From NCBI GenBank assembly GCA_020746105.1, contig CM036628.1:1870001-1934000 (forward strand): DNA of 64,000 nucleotides, in the 5' to 3' direction. The notes under the pieces were generated by a model. The model had not been told where the DNA came from and ran no database searches. It saw nothing but the letters and a program-made list of their open reading frames with translations. How positions within the stretch are numbered: the first letter of the stretch is position 1; every line of letters starts with the position of its first letter. Source of the DNA: Trogon surrucura (Eukaryota > Chordata > Aves > Trogoniformes > Trogonidae). Made by a program: the position numbers and the translations under genes. This document shows positions 24,247 through 37,960 of the stretch, in pieces.

Positions 24247-26543
24247 GAAAAAAGATACGTGTATGTTTAAAAAAAAAAAAAAAAAGGAAAAAAAAAAGAA
24301 AAAAGGGATCAAGATATGTCCGAATGGAACATGTTTGTGACAGCAGAAGCAGTTCCTCGTTGTTGCCGTAGGACCAGGACAGTTCCAGCCGGGAGACTAA
24401 AGGCTTCTCCCTGCCCTTTCGTGGGGGATTAGTGCTGACTGCCATAACAAGAAGAGCTTTCGTTCCAGTTTTCTTTCTGGGCTTTTTTTTTACGTGCTAT
24501 CTTCCAAAATCTGTGTTACCTCTACTTGAAACCTGGCTGCTTATTTGTTCATGAACTGAAGAAGAGATTTAAAAGTAGCGTCGTAGAATTTTTACCATTT
24601 AACGTTGGCCCGAGGCTATACCTTGGTTTCTACCATCGTCGTTTTTCTGTATTTTAGCAGAATGATTTCAATATTCAGTGTCAGCTGAAGGCATATTTTA
24701 GGATATGAACAGCAGCTGGTTGCTGGATATTTTTGGTGACTCAGACTTGAGAAGCAGTACAAAGCTAAGACATATTGGAAATGTCAAGTCTGTACTTTTT
24801 ATAAAAAAGCAGACAAAAAACTCTCTCTGCAGCATTGTGAATTTCCCCGTTATGCATTATCTTGGGTTTTGATAACACTAACAGCACTGCTTCTTTTTAT
24901 ATTCGTATTTTTGCTGTTCTGTTTCTTCTTCAGAAGGCACAGAACTCGATGCGCGTTCAGCTCGGTCTGTTGTGCATTTTTGTTTCTTTGGAAGCTGAAG
25001 TTTCGCGCTCGGAGCCACGTCAAATTTAAGGGGAGCGGAAAAGCAATTCCCTTTCGAAGAATACGTCTGGCGACCGGTCGCTGCGTGAAGTGACGTTGCG
25101 GTGCTCCTCGGAGCTGGCGTGTAAACCAAAAGTGCCCTCATTCTCAAACGGGAGCTGTCGAACGTCGGGTTCAGCGCGTCGTGAGCGACCCCGCTAGCGT
25201 TTTGAATCTCTGCTGACGCCCGGGAGCGGCGCTGATCGCGAAGGGTTAGCCAAGGGAAGCGTTATTTTCCGTCACTCATCCAGTCGTTCTTAGTCTTCAG
25301 GATTAACGAGCGGTGTGTCAGAAGGAAAACCAAGCAACCAACCAGCCCAGACCTTGCCTTGCTGTGAGTGTTCCTCCTCATCCCTTGGTAACGTCTGTAT
25401 CGATCTGGGAATCATCACACTCCCCCAAAAACGCTTCTGATTGTCTTACCTCTATAGGCCTTGCTTACCAGGGGAAATCGTTAGTCTTTTGAAGACTGAA
25501 ATTAAGTAATTATCCGTTACGTGTGTACATGCTATAATCTCAAGGATAACTAGAAAGGAGAGGCGAAGGAGGTCCGTAAGAAATCTCAGAAAATCTTCTG
25601 CCGTTTTCTTTCGGAGAAGTCCTGTGGCCGTGCCAAAGCTTGTCGCAGCTGGCTCTGAAGCACCGCTGGAAATGAGTGTTTTTCCTTCCTTCACCCTGTT
25701 GGGTGACACAAGAGCTGTCCTCTCGGTGGTTGTTGTCAGCACAGCCGTTCGTGGTGTGTCCCGGTCATCGTTGTTCTTGAGGACGTTTAACTTATGCAAT
25801 TCCGTGGCTTGTACAGGTTATCAAGTATTTTACCAAAATATTGTCCTCAGGAAAACGACATTTCACAACCCGTTTCTTGTGGTGGCTGTATGTATCCGTG
25901 TCTTCTTATCATGGCCAGAAACGCAATGTAAGCAATTAACTCCTGTCTTCAAAATGCAAATTAATCGTTACCGTCGTATGCCGACTGGGTATAGGTCCCA
26001 TTCTGCCGGCACATCTCTTCCAGAAGATAACATGTGGACGTTGGGGTTTTATTTTTAATTATTTTTTATTACACAGAGTGCTGTCAGTGAAAGAGACGTA
26101 TTCAATAACAGCCAATGTTCTTGTCATCGTGTTCCTATTGTGTGAAAATTGTTCCTGGCTAAGAGTCTTCTCCCCTTGTTCACACACAAGCTGTGAGTCC
26201 TCTCCTGGTGGCACTACCAGAAGACTGTCATCACTGAGTCTTGCAAAAAAAAAGAAAAAAAAAAAAAGAAAAAAAGAGAGCACTGAGTTAAAAATAATCT
26301 AAACAGTAAATACAGAAATTAATGTAGTACACTAGACATGTATTTTGTATATCTGGTGATACATTTTTACAAATAAAATACCTGACTGAGAGATAATATT
26401 GAAAGATATATACTATAGATTAAAAAACTGTTAAAAGTGCACTTTTGCTACAGATTTATAAGGAGACTAAAAGGAATTAAATTGGAAGAGAATGGTGTGG
26501 TGTTACTTGTGTATAATAAATGACTCCAGCTGTCTCCAATAAA
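24247..26543 (+). other. USP12-like: USP12-like 3' UTR
   Basis: About 2.3 kb between the stop and the last of three close AATAAA hexamers (26372, 26515, 26538). It has an A-rich tract just after the stop (24267-24305) and a second at 26247-26275. No open frame here resembles a protein family. The length agrees with the long 3' UTR of USP12. The end was inferred from hexamers only. Confidence 0.6.
26538..26543 (+). terminator. probable polyadenylation signal of USP12-like gene
   Basis: AATAAA followed by a GT-rich stretch (GGTCGTGTATGATCG). Two upstream copies at 26372-26377 and 26515-26520 could be alternatives, and another at 26607-26612 lies just beyond. Confidence 0.5.
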
Positions 26544-29500
26544 GGTCGTGTATGATCGAACACACGTGGCCCAGACGCTTTTCCTTGAATTTCAGTCGGA
26601 GGCAGAAATAAAAGCTCCCGCTCTCCTCATCGGCTTCTCCCTCCACCCTGGCCGAGGGATTCCGGCCCCTCTCTATCTCCCAGCGTATAACCCCTCAACC
26701 AGCGCTTTAAACCAAGAGAAATGAAGAATTTGGTATCATAGGTCATAACTTGTCGTGCTGGGGAACCAAGGGGAGGTTCCCCGGAGCTTTTTCCCTGCTG
26801 GACATCCCGTGGATGAAGTTCCTTCCCCTCTTCAGCCCCCCTGGAGCTCTGCCCTTGCTTTTCCTCGTGTTTTCCCTTTTCCCTTCTCCCTCTTTCCCCC
26901 CTCGCTGGCGGACTCCGTAAGCCTTCACGGCAAATACTATCTGACTGATCTGGAGCGGAGACATTTAAAAGCAAAAACAGCACCGTGTTGTCCTCGGAGC
27001 TTTTCGGGTTCATCGCAGGACAGGCCTTCGTCTCCGTGTGGTTCAGCGGAGTTCGCTTTTATACGGGGGGGGGAAAAAATTTGATCAAAGGCTGCTCCTG
27101 CGAGTAGGAATTCATGGGACTAGGTCAGAACGCAATGGAAGCGAATGACAGCTGCTCCGTAAAGTCCCGTTTTCAATCTGAAATAGTGTCTGGTCCTCGT
27201 CGTGCTGGGTCACGCATCAGCAATAACTAAATGGAGCTAATTTTAGCTCCGGTGAATGCGAGTTTGACTTTCACCTTAGTAAGAGCATTACCCAGAATTA
27301 ATTTTTTTGAGGGCAAACCACCAAAATTGGCATGTCTGAGAGCAACCTGCGTTTCGCTTTGGTTACCGATAAGGCAGGCTCGGTACTGGGATTTGCGAGC
27401 TGGTCGTGTCGCTTCAGGTCTTCCCCAAAAGCCAGCGCTGGAGCGAGGCTGAAGACCGTCCCGTGATTTGTTATTTGTCTCTGCCGGGCAGCAGCTGAGG
27501 CAAAACGTGCCCCGTGTTGCTGTTTTGCTTCTGATGCGGCCGTTTGCGGAGAGGCTCTGCCCTGAAGACTTGGGGAGCAGAGGTTGTTTACGAGCTGGTG
27601 GTTGTGCTCGGCGTGTTCTGGTTACCAGCAGGAGCTTTTAAAGTCACCGTGCCAGCTCGGTTTAGCGTGTGTTTAAAACAAATCGCATTTGATTGGTGCA
27701 AGAAAGAAAATAGACTGACAAAGGCCCCTGAGACAAGTCAAACCTGCCCATTGTAGTCCTCGGCGTTTGTAGAAATGAAACAATGCCCTGAAATATAATT
27801 AATTCTCGACATGTGAAGTCCTGCTAGCGTTTGCTGCTGTTGCGCTAATTAACCTGCGGGCTAATTTGGTGCCCGTCCCTCCCGCTCCTGCAAAATCAGT
27901 CCTGTCTACGGGATGCGTTTCCACCTCCCCAGCCGACCTGCCTGCCCTGCTTCCTGAAGGGAAGGGGATCAGATGGCTGTACGCGACGGCTCAGCGTATG
28001 TAAGGTTAAAAAAGCGTGAGGGTCGCCTTGTTCTTCTGTGTTGTTTTTTTTTTTCTTTTCTGAAGACGGTGCCTTGCGAAGGAAAACGCTTCGATCCTTT
28101 CTCCCGTCTGGCCGTTCGTTTTAACCGAGCCGCCCGCGTGCCAGCGGGTGTTCTGGGGGATCGCGTGGCTCCGTCGCCGCTGGGAAGCTCCTTTTGTGTC
28201 GTCTCTGTATCGGGAACAGTACAATCTTTACGGATTCCCGTCCAGAAACTACCAAAAGCTGCATAAAATTATGAAACTCTGACTTGAGGACCTTGTCGGA
28301 GAATTGGTGGCCTCCTGCGAAGCTTGAAAAGAAAGTCTGATGAGATCAGCTGGGGCTGGAGGGGTGGAACATGGCGTGTGAGCGGGTGAGGGGTGACCAG
28401 CCCCGTTCCCTGCTGTGACCCCCAAAAGGAAAGGGGTGACGGGGGGAGAGGACTTGCTGGGTGCTGCTCAGAGGCTGCTGTTACCTGTGTCCCGAAGGGG
28501 GTGAAGAGGGATCTGCCAGGGAGCTCCGTGGAGGGAGAACACGAGGCCGCTGCGCTGCCTTGGTGAGGAGCGTGCCCGTTCTGGATGAAAACAAAGTCTC
28601 CACCAGCGCTGGTCAGCAATTTGGCCCTTTGTCAGGGCACCCCGTGCTGTGCCGGGGTGTGTGGGGCTGGGGAGGTGGATTTAGGGTGCGGGATGATGGG
28701 TGTGGGAAGAGATGCCCTCAGACCACGTGGCCTGGTGGCGTGTCACGGACACGAGCCGGCGTCAGCTTGGACGGGGAGCGAAGCCCAAGGGCCTAGAAAT
28801 GAAGGGGAGCTTAGAAACCACGAGAGGAGGGGCTGGACCTGAAGGGCAAAGCCAAGAAAGGATTTTGAAGGCTTTAAAATACCAGAGCAGCCCCCCGAAG
28901 TATTACTCTAGATACCTCGGCCCAGATTTATTGAGGGCAAAGCTCTTTTGGTGCCACGCTGCCAAGAAGCGTCCTCCGCGCCTGGGTCCCGTCCCGGGGA
29001 GCTGCTCCAAAGCCGTTGTGTTACGCTGCCGTTGGCGTTGACAAAAATCTAGAACTTTGGGTAGTCCCAGCCGGGGCTTTCCCGATGACACTGGCTGTAA
29101 CTGGGACACCGTCCAGTTGCCAGGTGTTTTTTTCAAGCCCCAGCCAAACCTGTAGGTCCCACCTTTCCTTCCACCCAGACAAGCTGAGGTAAAATATATC
29201 CCTGCACAAAGATGGCTCAGTCACAAAACTACTCCAGGTCCCGTTACTTCCTGCTTCACGCCAGCAAACCCCCAGCTCCTCCCTGGCAAGGGCGCAGGGA
29301 TTTGCATGAGGGAGCACGTGGTGGTGATGGGGAAAAGGTGTTATTCTTGGCAATCCTTCCCAAGTTCTCTTTTTTATTTTTTTTTTATTTTTTTAAAATC
29401 TTAAACCGTTCATTTCAAATTTTTGAGTCACAATATTTCTCCAAGCGAAAGGCCACAAGTTTGGAAAAAATCCAGTTTCTTCCTTCCAAAAGTTCTTTGC

Positions 29501-30249
29501 CGTGACTTCAGCGTACAAGAGCCAGGCTGCGGTGGTACCTGCTGCCGGTGCGGATGGAGGAACAGCCATTCCGTTTCCCGGCCTGGTGGAAAGGAGAAGC
29601 TTCGGTTTTACCAAAATTTCCCATTCATCCCCCAACGGGAGGTTACCAGGTTAAACCAGTTTCTCCACACCGCTTCTCCAGAGTCTTGAGCCAAGCGCTT
29701 CAACCGCAGTGGCTGGGGGACGGGAGGATTCCCGTGAGAGCTGACAGCTGCGTTCCCTGCTTCTAAAAGCATCTTCCAGCAAAGCACAAAACCTCTCCAA
29801 AACGACCCATCCCAAAGAGCGGGATCAGTTCCCGACCCTCTGGAGGCGTCGGCCGCCGCGCGGGCCGTGGGTCGCGGCTGAAGGGCGGTAGATTAGAGCG
29901 GTTGGTTCTGCCTTCGCTCCGCAGGAGAACCCTTCCTCAAAACACTGAGGAGGAGAAGAGCTTCGAGAAACCCGCTGTGGCAAAAGGGCTGTGTTGGGAA
30001 GGGAGAGCAGCGCTCGTGCAAGCGATGGAGGAAATGGGAAGGGGAAGTCAGGAGGGTGGCAAGGAGGCGGCTGCACTCATCGCGTGGTTACCAGCGTCTC
30101 GGTGATTCCCACCGCCCCGGCCGTGGCTTCGAGCATCCTCACAGACGCAGCGCGACAGGTTCACGCATCCCTCGAGCGCTGTCAGAGTTCATTCCGTGCT
30201 CTGGGACTGCAAAGTGGCTCCTGAAGTTGATTGTGTTTCTTTTTTTCTT

Positions 30250-30275
30250 CCCCCCACCCCCCCCCCCCCCACCCC
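30250..30275. repeat. C-rich homopolymer tract
   Basis: A run of cytosines broken by single A bases, following a T-rich stretch. The complementary strand is G-rich enough to form a quadruplex, and the tract is likely length-variable. Confidence 0.8.
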
Positions 30276-31743
30276 GAGAGGTGGATAAAAAAGAATTTGC
30301 TTCCCCCTCCTTCTCTCCCCGAGCGCGTTTAATCATTCGCCGGTTAGTCATATTCCTAAGAAAAGTGAACGTTGCGTGATGGTGAGTGACAGCCTCTGAA
30401 GAGCTGGCACTAATTATATCCTGGGACTGAAAAAAATAACACGCCGGGCTGGCGGATCTTGCTGCGAGGGAGCCGCCTCTCCTCTGAGCGCTCGTGCAAG
30501 CGGCTGGGACCCCCCAAAATCGCCGAGCAGCCGCTCTCCTGGCCCGCGCACCCCTTCTCCAGCTCTCTGCTGTAGGTTTAAGGGATGATTAACGCTCTCT
30601 TGCATTTTGTCCCTTGCCAGGGCACCTGGAGTAGTCAAAACGCCCTATTTTGAGGATGTTTCTCCTAAGGTGCTCCCTCCTGTCACCCACGGCTGGCAGG
30701 GCCGGCACCCATCCCGCTGCAGGGCACGGGGAAGGTCAGGACTTGGCACCGCGACTGCGTCCTACCCCACGTGCTGCTGTGGGCACCAGGATTACGCTCA
30801 CCTTGAAAGCTTTCGAGGATGAAAAATGTAATTTGGGGGAAAAAGCTTGCCCCGGGTTTTGCCTGCTCGTGGCAGAGCGGCGGCAGGGAGGGAGACGATG
30901 GGACACCTCAAGGTGCCTCTGCTGGGTGGGTGTCCAGCCTGTGAGGGATGGCTCCAAACGCAAAACGGCCCCAGGGCTGCCGTGATGGGGGGATCCTGCG
31001 GTGCCCTGGGCTCAGCCTTGACTCCCCCCTTTCATGGGTTAATGCTGCAGCACCCATCCAGCACCCGGAGTGCGTGTGGGGTAGCAGCTGTGACCTCGCT
31101 CAGAGCATTCACCTCCCTATTTCCAGTTAAACAGAGACGGGCAATCCAAACTGCCTGTGGTTTGGGGCGAAATCCGCTGTATTTCTCTAAATTTGCAACG
31201 AGCCGAGGCGGAGAGTCCGGTGCGCAACCCTAGCGCAGCACCCATAAATGCAGGAGGGTGCGGGGATGCTGCCCGGAGAGCACGGGATGCTCCCAAGGAC
31301 CAGCATCGGGGCTGGGTTTATTTTCCCAATGTATCAGCGGTGGCTTTTCCTGGATGGGGTTTTGTTTTCTTAAAAAGCCAAGCAGCTAAAAATAGCCCTG
31401 AGCTCGCTCGCCCGCGGTATCCCGGCGTGAAGCCGGCGCGGGCTGCGTGCGGAGCGCGGCTGCCTCCTGCTTCCACCTCTGCGAGCTGCCTCTTGCGCTC
31501 GGCTATTTAAAGAAGCTGTTTCGCCTCTTGTGCTTCTTGAGAAACACCTGATGGGTTGGATTTTTTTTTTTATTCCCTACTGAAATAGCCGCTTGGCCAC
31601 AGATGATCCCGAACTTGGGGATTTTGGATCAGATTTAATTATGCGACGGGCTTTAATGATCGTCTAGTTGCACGGCCATATAGCACGTCCCTCTCCTCAC
31701 AGGACAGAGGGACGTGTGGGCACAGCTGTCCCCTCTGGGTCTT

Positions 31744-31945
31744 GGGGTGCAGCAATGCAGATTTTGAGGGTCAGGGACTTGCTGAGGCAGGATCTGGGGG
31801 GTTGAGATTCCCCAAAGTGGGATTTGGGGAGGGGACAAAGACTCAACAAGGCAGGATTTGGGATGCAGGAACCCAACAGGGTGGGATTTGGAAGGCTCGG
31901 ACACCCAGCAAGGCAGATTTGGGGACAGGCACCTCATGATGCAGA
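31744..31945. repeat. imperfect minisatellite, unit about 40-48 bp
   Basis: Four to five diverged copies of a unit built around GG(T/C)(G/A)GGATTTGGG followed by AGG-rich and ACCCAACA(G/A)G-type segments: GGATCTGGGG, GGGATTTGGGGA, CAGGATTTGGGATGCAGGAA, GTGGGATTTGGAAGG and CAGATTTGGGGACAGG. The phase is partly conserved. It makes an artefactual Pro/Ser-rich open frame on the minus strand. Confidence 0.6.
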
Positions 31946-34900
31946 TGGGGAAGTACTGATGCCTTCCCAAAGAACAGAGGTTTGGGCTTTCCGGGGCAGT
32001 TCTGGCCACATTTTCTCCCGGCCCTGGGGAGAGCAGGGTCTGCAGAGGAGGAGCAGGGAGGCAGAGTGGCACCGTGCTGAGCTGAGGTCAGGGGATTCAC
32101 CTTCATCCTCCTCCCCGAGGCATCTGAAAACATTGCAGAGGGGTCGCGTGCAGCGCTTAAGGCACATGTAGTGCATAAAACACAAAAATGACCTTGACAC
32201 CGGTGCCTGCGGTTGTGACGGCAGGTGGCTGCTCTGGCACGTGGCCACCTCGCGACGCCCAGCGCGGGTTTTACGAGGACAAACCCCACTGGTGCTGGGT
32301 GCCGCGGGGCGCTGCCTGCAGCTCACCCCCAGCCCTCGCTCTCTGCTGCAATCTCTGCAGCAGTTTTCACCCGCGTAAACTGTGCCTGGGAATAAATAAA
32401 TCGTGGGCTCCAGGCTGCTGCGCAGCCGTGACGCTGGCCGAGCTTCTTCCTGCCTCCTTAATACCTCCCGTTTGTCTCCGCTGGGTGGGAGGCAGCAAGG
32501 GAGTGTCTCCTCAGCAAAGAGGGGTATCCCAGCTTTGCCCCTTGTACCCCCCCACCATTGCTTGGGTGTCCCATGGGGACAGGGCAGGGACAGCTGGACC
32601 CAGCTCCCTGCTGAGCCCCAGGGGAAGGGAGGCGGCACCCATCCCCACTCCCAAATGCTCGCCAAATCGTGCTGACACGCTGGGTTGCCGAGCCACGATG
32701 CTGCTCAGCCAGTCCAGTCAGCCTGTTTGCAAACAAACAGGGAGGCTCAGAGCTCGAGGAGCAGCGCAGCGGGACCCGGCCAGGGTGGGGAGTCCCGGCA
32801 AGCCCCCGCAGGATTTGGGGTCTCTGCCCAAACCCGGAGCCAGCGCTGCTGTGGATCAATGTGCCAAGGACGGCAGCGAGATATGCGTTTCTGCGCCGGT
32901 CCCCGTGTCGTACCCAGGGGTGAGATGGGCCATACAGACAGGGCTGCACTTCTCAATGGGCAGAGCCACGTTGCTGTGCCCCTGGGACCGTCACTTTACC
33001 ACGTGTGGGCTTTTTACCCCGTTGCATCTCACCACTGCTCCCTGTGATGTCCCCATACTTGGAACTGCTCCCAAACCCGCCGTGTTGGAGGTTTTCTGGT
33101 GTGAGGGGACCCACAGGGCTTGTGCCAAGCGGCTGATAGAGCAGAAGAGGCCACAGCCTGGTACTTCCCCTTCCAAGGGCACGGTGTTGCCTGCGTGAAT
33201 AACTCCCAAAACACTCGAGGGCACAGTTGCTCACAAGGTTGGACTTGACGGGGCCACAGCTACTTGGAGAGAACAGACGTGGCAGGAGAGATTTCCCCAG
33301 CGCTGCCGATGCAACCGTGGCATCGGAGCACCCAAAAACGAGCTCTTCTGCAACACCTTGAGTGCTGCCCACCCAAGAGGTGACAGGCCAGCCAGTACCT
33401 GGAAGGTTCAGGTCTCCACCAGTCCCATCTTCTTTTTATTTTTCCCAGTGGGATTTGTGAAAGGAAAAGGATTCCCCTCTCTGAAACCCAGCCCTGCTGG
33501 AGCCTATTAAGGAGCTCTTCAAACCCCATTCGTATGGGAGAGAACAAGTCTGAACCTCTTTGGAGAGCACGGCTGAAGGCTGCAGGTTTCTCCCCTCCCT
33601 CCTCCCCACCCTTACAAGGTGGTTTCCTGATCTGGAAGGAAAAGCTTCACCCGGGGCAGGAGCAGCAGAGCTAAATATAGCTCTTTTACACAAAGGGAGA
33701 GCATTGCGGTGAAAACGGCATCGATGAACACTGTGGTGGTAATTAGTGGTTCCCTAATGAAGAGCTGGGAAAGCAGGAGATGTCCCGGGGGAAAGCGATG
33801 CCTCTGCTGAGCATCACAGAGATGACGGGGGCTTCCTGGTGGGGGGGGGGTCTGCAAGGATGGACCTGGCACGAATCCCTCCCCGTGCCCCCTGCAGAAG
33901 TGTCCGGGAGCATCCTCTGGAAGTAAATCCCCCCGCCTGGCATGGGAGACAAGGGTGTGAAGCAAAGGGACGGAGCAGGCACCCCTGGAAGGTGCCCGAC
34001 TGCGGGATGGCGATGCCCCGCAGCGACAGCAAACACCGAGTGGGGACCTGGTGACCTTGGCGATTGGCCTCGGTGACCCGGTGACCTCATTTCCAGCAGT
34101 GACAAACAGCCACGACTCCCCCAGTGCTGCCAGCTTCTCACCTTTGCAAATCAGGACGCTGACTGCGTCACACGGAGCTCAGCCCCAGCGTTCCCAGGAG
34201 CTGTGTTTTTCCCCAGGATATAAAGAAACCGCCTGAGGAGGGATGGGTATTGATCGAGCCGGTGGTGGGAAGCTCACCGGTGTCTCCTTCCATCTCCACA
34301 AAGCCTCTGCAGCTCCAGGCTCCCCTGTGGCACCCAAGCCCAACATCGAGCACCACGCTCATCCCTATCCCTCTCCGGTCCCCATCCTCGTGATGTCCCC
34401 AAACTTGAGCATGTCCCACCCTCAGGGACCTGCTCGGGCATCCTTGAAGCAACACGACTGGGGCAAGAGCCCAGCGTATCAAACTGTGTCAGAAAGTTAG
34501 AGTTCAGCCTGGAATTGTTTGGGATTGTGTTTTCTCCCCTGGCAAGCGGTGATTAGGGTAATGCAGGGATCCTCTCCCCTCTGCTGCCATCCCTATAGCA
34601 ACCAGCAGCCTCTTCCCGTTAAACAAGTGACTCATCAAGCACGATTCCACTGATACCAGGGAAGATGATTGTGACTTCTAGCTCTGACAAGAGAGCTGAC
34701 CTTTCAGGAGAAAAAAATAATAGAAATTTTTAAAAAGTGAGGGAAATAGCTCAAAACCAGGCTGAGAAGGGGCAGTCCCATGTCTTATCCTCCCCATCCA
34801 TCCCGCCGCCCTCTCTTCTGTCCAGGGAAACTGCTGCTCTGCTCCCAGAAACTCCCACCAAGACCTCCCCAATCCCTTCAGATCTGGCAAGTTTCAAGTA

Positions 34901-36314
34901 TTGGAAGGGTCTTTCCCCACTGGTCGTTTTCTACTTTCTCACCCCCTCTGCCAAGTGCCTTTCTGCATAAATCTGGCCGTGGGAGTCCTGGAGGGAAGAT
35001 GTTTCTCAGCCAAGCGACCTCCAGGCTCACTGTGGGGACAGGCAGGGCACAGCTCGGCGGTGAAATCCCCGGGGCAGAGGGAAATCCTCTGGGGATAGAG
35101 GACTTTCCTTGTTTAAACCCCAGCCTGAAGGATGGAAAAGGCAGATTCCCAGTTTATTTAGCACCTCTCCGCTCTGGCTGGGTGTTCGCACTCCTGGAAA
35201 TATCTCTTTTACCCTGGGGAAATTCCCCTCTACTGAGATGCAGCCCCGCGCAGTGATGCCAGAGGAGAAAACGCAACGCCCAGAGGGGGAAAAATTACCT
35301 CTGTACACCCCAAATCCGAGTGTTTAAGTCTCAGACTGAAGGTTGGGGAGAGACCCAGGCAGCGACGCTGCCTGCAAATGCCACCCCGCGCCCGGGGCAA
35401 GTCAGGGAACCTTCACCGCTCCGGCTGCAACACGCAGAGGCAGAAATAACATCGCCTGCATAATTGATGAGGTGAGGACTTCACGCCTGTGCCCTGAGCT
35501 GGGGGAGCAGCTGAGGCTGTTGGAAGCAAGGGGCTGAAATCTGCCTTTTCCGTGTGTATCTGTTACTAAAGAGTTTTAGGGGCGTTTTTAGATCTTTTTG
35601 GGCTCCGTCCCACTGGGCACAAACAGCTCCTGTCGCCACCCAACGCTTCACTTTACCCTTCTATAACCCTCCCCACCTCAAGCTGAATTTTTTTTCCGGA
35701 GCCAGGCAATTTCTTTATCTGAATTACTCCACTCAGCAGCAAGCAGCTGTGACCTTTTCCTGACCAAGTCCTGGCCCACCCCGTGTTTCAGAGCAGGGCT
35801 CTGGATCCGGGCAGTGTGGTCCCCAGCCTCATTTCCAGGGACTGTCCCCATGCTCAGGAGATGCTCGGAGGGGAGCCCGGCGCCGTGGCTCCACTTAGGA
35901 TCCTGTTTGAAATGTCAGAAGGCAGAGTTAAAATCAATAAATAGAGAGAACCGGCTGTGCTTGGGCGAGGGGGTGTCGGAGCTGCCTTTTGCTCGACTTC
36001 AAAGCTGAGAATTTGTTCCCCGGGTTTTATGAAACCTGACGTCCTTCCTGCCCAGCGGGAAAGGAACTGGGGAGGCTGGAGGTCCTTTGAGGGCTGCCAT
36101 GGGGGGCTTTTTCCCCGCTGGGTGGGCTGCCTAACCCCCCACACACACACACCAACACGTCAGGAGGGATCAGCACAGGGGTTTCGGCTTTGGAGCAACA
36201 AATCCATCCCCGCCGGCACGCGGTGGCTGCAGATTTCTGCCAGCTCCAGGGAAGGCAACGGCTTTTCTGGGTGGAACTGGCACCTTCCTGGTCCTCAGAC
36301 CTTACCTCTGTGCC

Positions 36315-36372
36315 ACGTCAGGTAAATTAGGTTATCGTTCATCATTAATTATCACAATCATTTGCTCTAATA
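36315..36372. promoter_or_regulatory. AT-rich island, possible conserved noncoding element
   Basis: A sharply AT-rich patch in GC-rich surroundings, with several TAATTA/ATTAAT-type homeodomain cores and TTATCG/GATA-like sequences. This composition is typical of developmental enhancers, but conservation cannot be seen from one sequence. Confidence 0.25.
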
Positions 36373-37824
36373 TTGTGCCTCATGTGTTGCCTGCTCCCAG
36401 CGTTCCCTGCAGCTTGATGAACAGCCACGCAGGGGGAAACGTTGTCCCTCCTGATGAGGCAGCCAGCCAGAGCACCAACTCCAGCCTGCAAAAAGGAGGA
36501 AAACGGGGTGTAAAAGCTCTTTATTTCAGAAAAAAACACCCGGTCCCAGAAGCCCTGCCTGCCAGAGCTGAGCTGACATATGGCGACACAGTGCGCGCCA
36601 GCAAAGGTGCTTCAAAACATGTTCCTCTGGCTCGGGCAAGCTGTGGAGCTTAAGGATTTGGAGCAAAATCGTGCAGGTGGGAACAACACCACTGAAGGAA
36701 GGAGGAAAAAATCTTCCCCTTTGTTGGTCTGAGTGCTCGGTGGGAATCGGGCCCTGCTCATTCCCCCCTGGGTATCCCGTCCCCATGTCCTCACACCAGC
36801 ATAACCTACAGAGGTCTCATTTTGGCGCAGGAAGGTCACTGGAGCATGAGGCGGGCTGGGATCCGTGTTCCCCGACGCTGCAAAAGCCGAGCATCCATCC
36901 GCAGCTCCGCGAGAGGTAAAAGCAGGGCAGCAGAGCTCACTCCTGCAAGCCGAGTGCATTCCAGCCACCTGCGAGCGAGGCTTTTCAGCGAAAATCAACT
37001 GTTTTTCAACAGAGATGGATGATTTTACAAGCCTGCCTCCACCTCCTCTGTTTGACATCGGTACCTCAACCACCCAAACCCATCACCGAGCCCCCCGGTC
37101 CTCCCTCCTGCCTGGCTGGGGAGGCTGGAACCCAGCGGCCGGGAGAAGCCCCTTCTCTCAGGCACTGGTGGCAGAAAACGGCCTCATTTCCACCCCGTAG
37201 CTGCAAAGATTATGCAAAGCCTCAGAATGTAGGACTTCACGCGCTCTCCAGCGGCGCGCGGCCCCCGACGGCCCCGTTTTGGGGAGGCTGATGGGTGCGG
37301 TGCGCTTGTTTGCCACCCCGATTAGTCAGCACTGCTAATTATAGCCGCGCTTTTCCTTCTTACAGCTCTTTCAAGCGCCGTTGGAGTAACAGGTGCTGAA
37401 GCAAGGCTGCGGAAAAGATGCTGGTATAAACACGGGGGGGGTGAATTTCCAGCTTTTGCGCACCCGCCTTGGGGGAGTCTCGAAGGCAACGAGATCACAG
37501 ATTTGCCAGCGCGGCCGCGGGATGCGGGAGCTAGGGTGGGAGAAGCTCATGTGATGCAGGGAGGAGATGACGTTTCCCCGAGGAAAAGAATTAAAGCCGA
37601 TTTTAATGCTTTTAGACAAAAAGAAAAAAAAAGAATTGCATCACATCTGTTTTAACAAATGTGTCCCGGGCGTGGTTTTATTACAGCTCATGATGGACAG
37701 CGGAGGGTGCGCAGATCATCTGCTTTTGCAGCTCGTTGCCCGTCGTGGTTATTCCTCTTGGGGAGCTTTGCACCACCCATGTGTCTGTTAAGCATCAACC
37801 CTTGTGCAAACTTTGATCACTCTG

Positions 37825-37960
37825 CCTCAGGTGGGCAGGTAATTAGTAATTGCCAGCCCATAACCCACCCAGGCATTCGTTAACTCCTTCTTAGGGCCAC
37901 TTAATCACCACGAAGACCTGGCTATAGAAATAGCTGCATTGAAGTTGCTAGGGTAGGGAT
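37825..37960. promoter_or_regulatory. possible conserved noncoding element
   Basis: It contains CAGGTAATTAGTAATTGCC, i.e. two homeodomain cores, plus ACTTAATCACC and TAACTCC motifs in an otherwise GC-rich intergenic stretch. The evidence is composition and motif only. Confidence 0.22.

Noticed and set aside
32188-33198. 336-codon open frame on plus in the intergenic region
   Set aside because: Overlapping frames of similar length occur on the other strand, no domain or splice context is seen, and the high GC explains the lack of stops.
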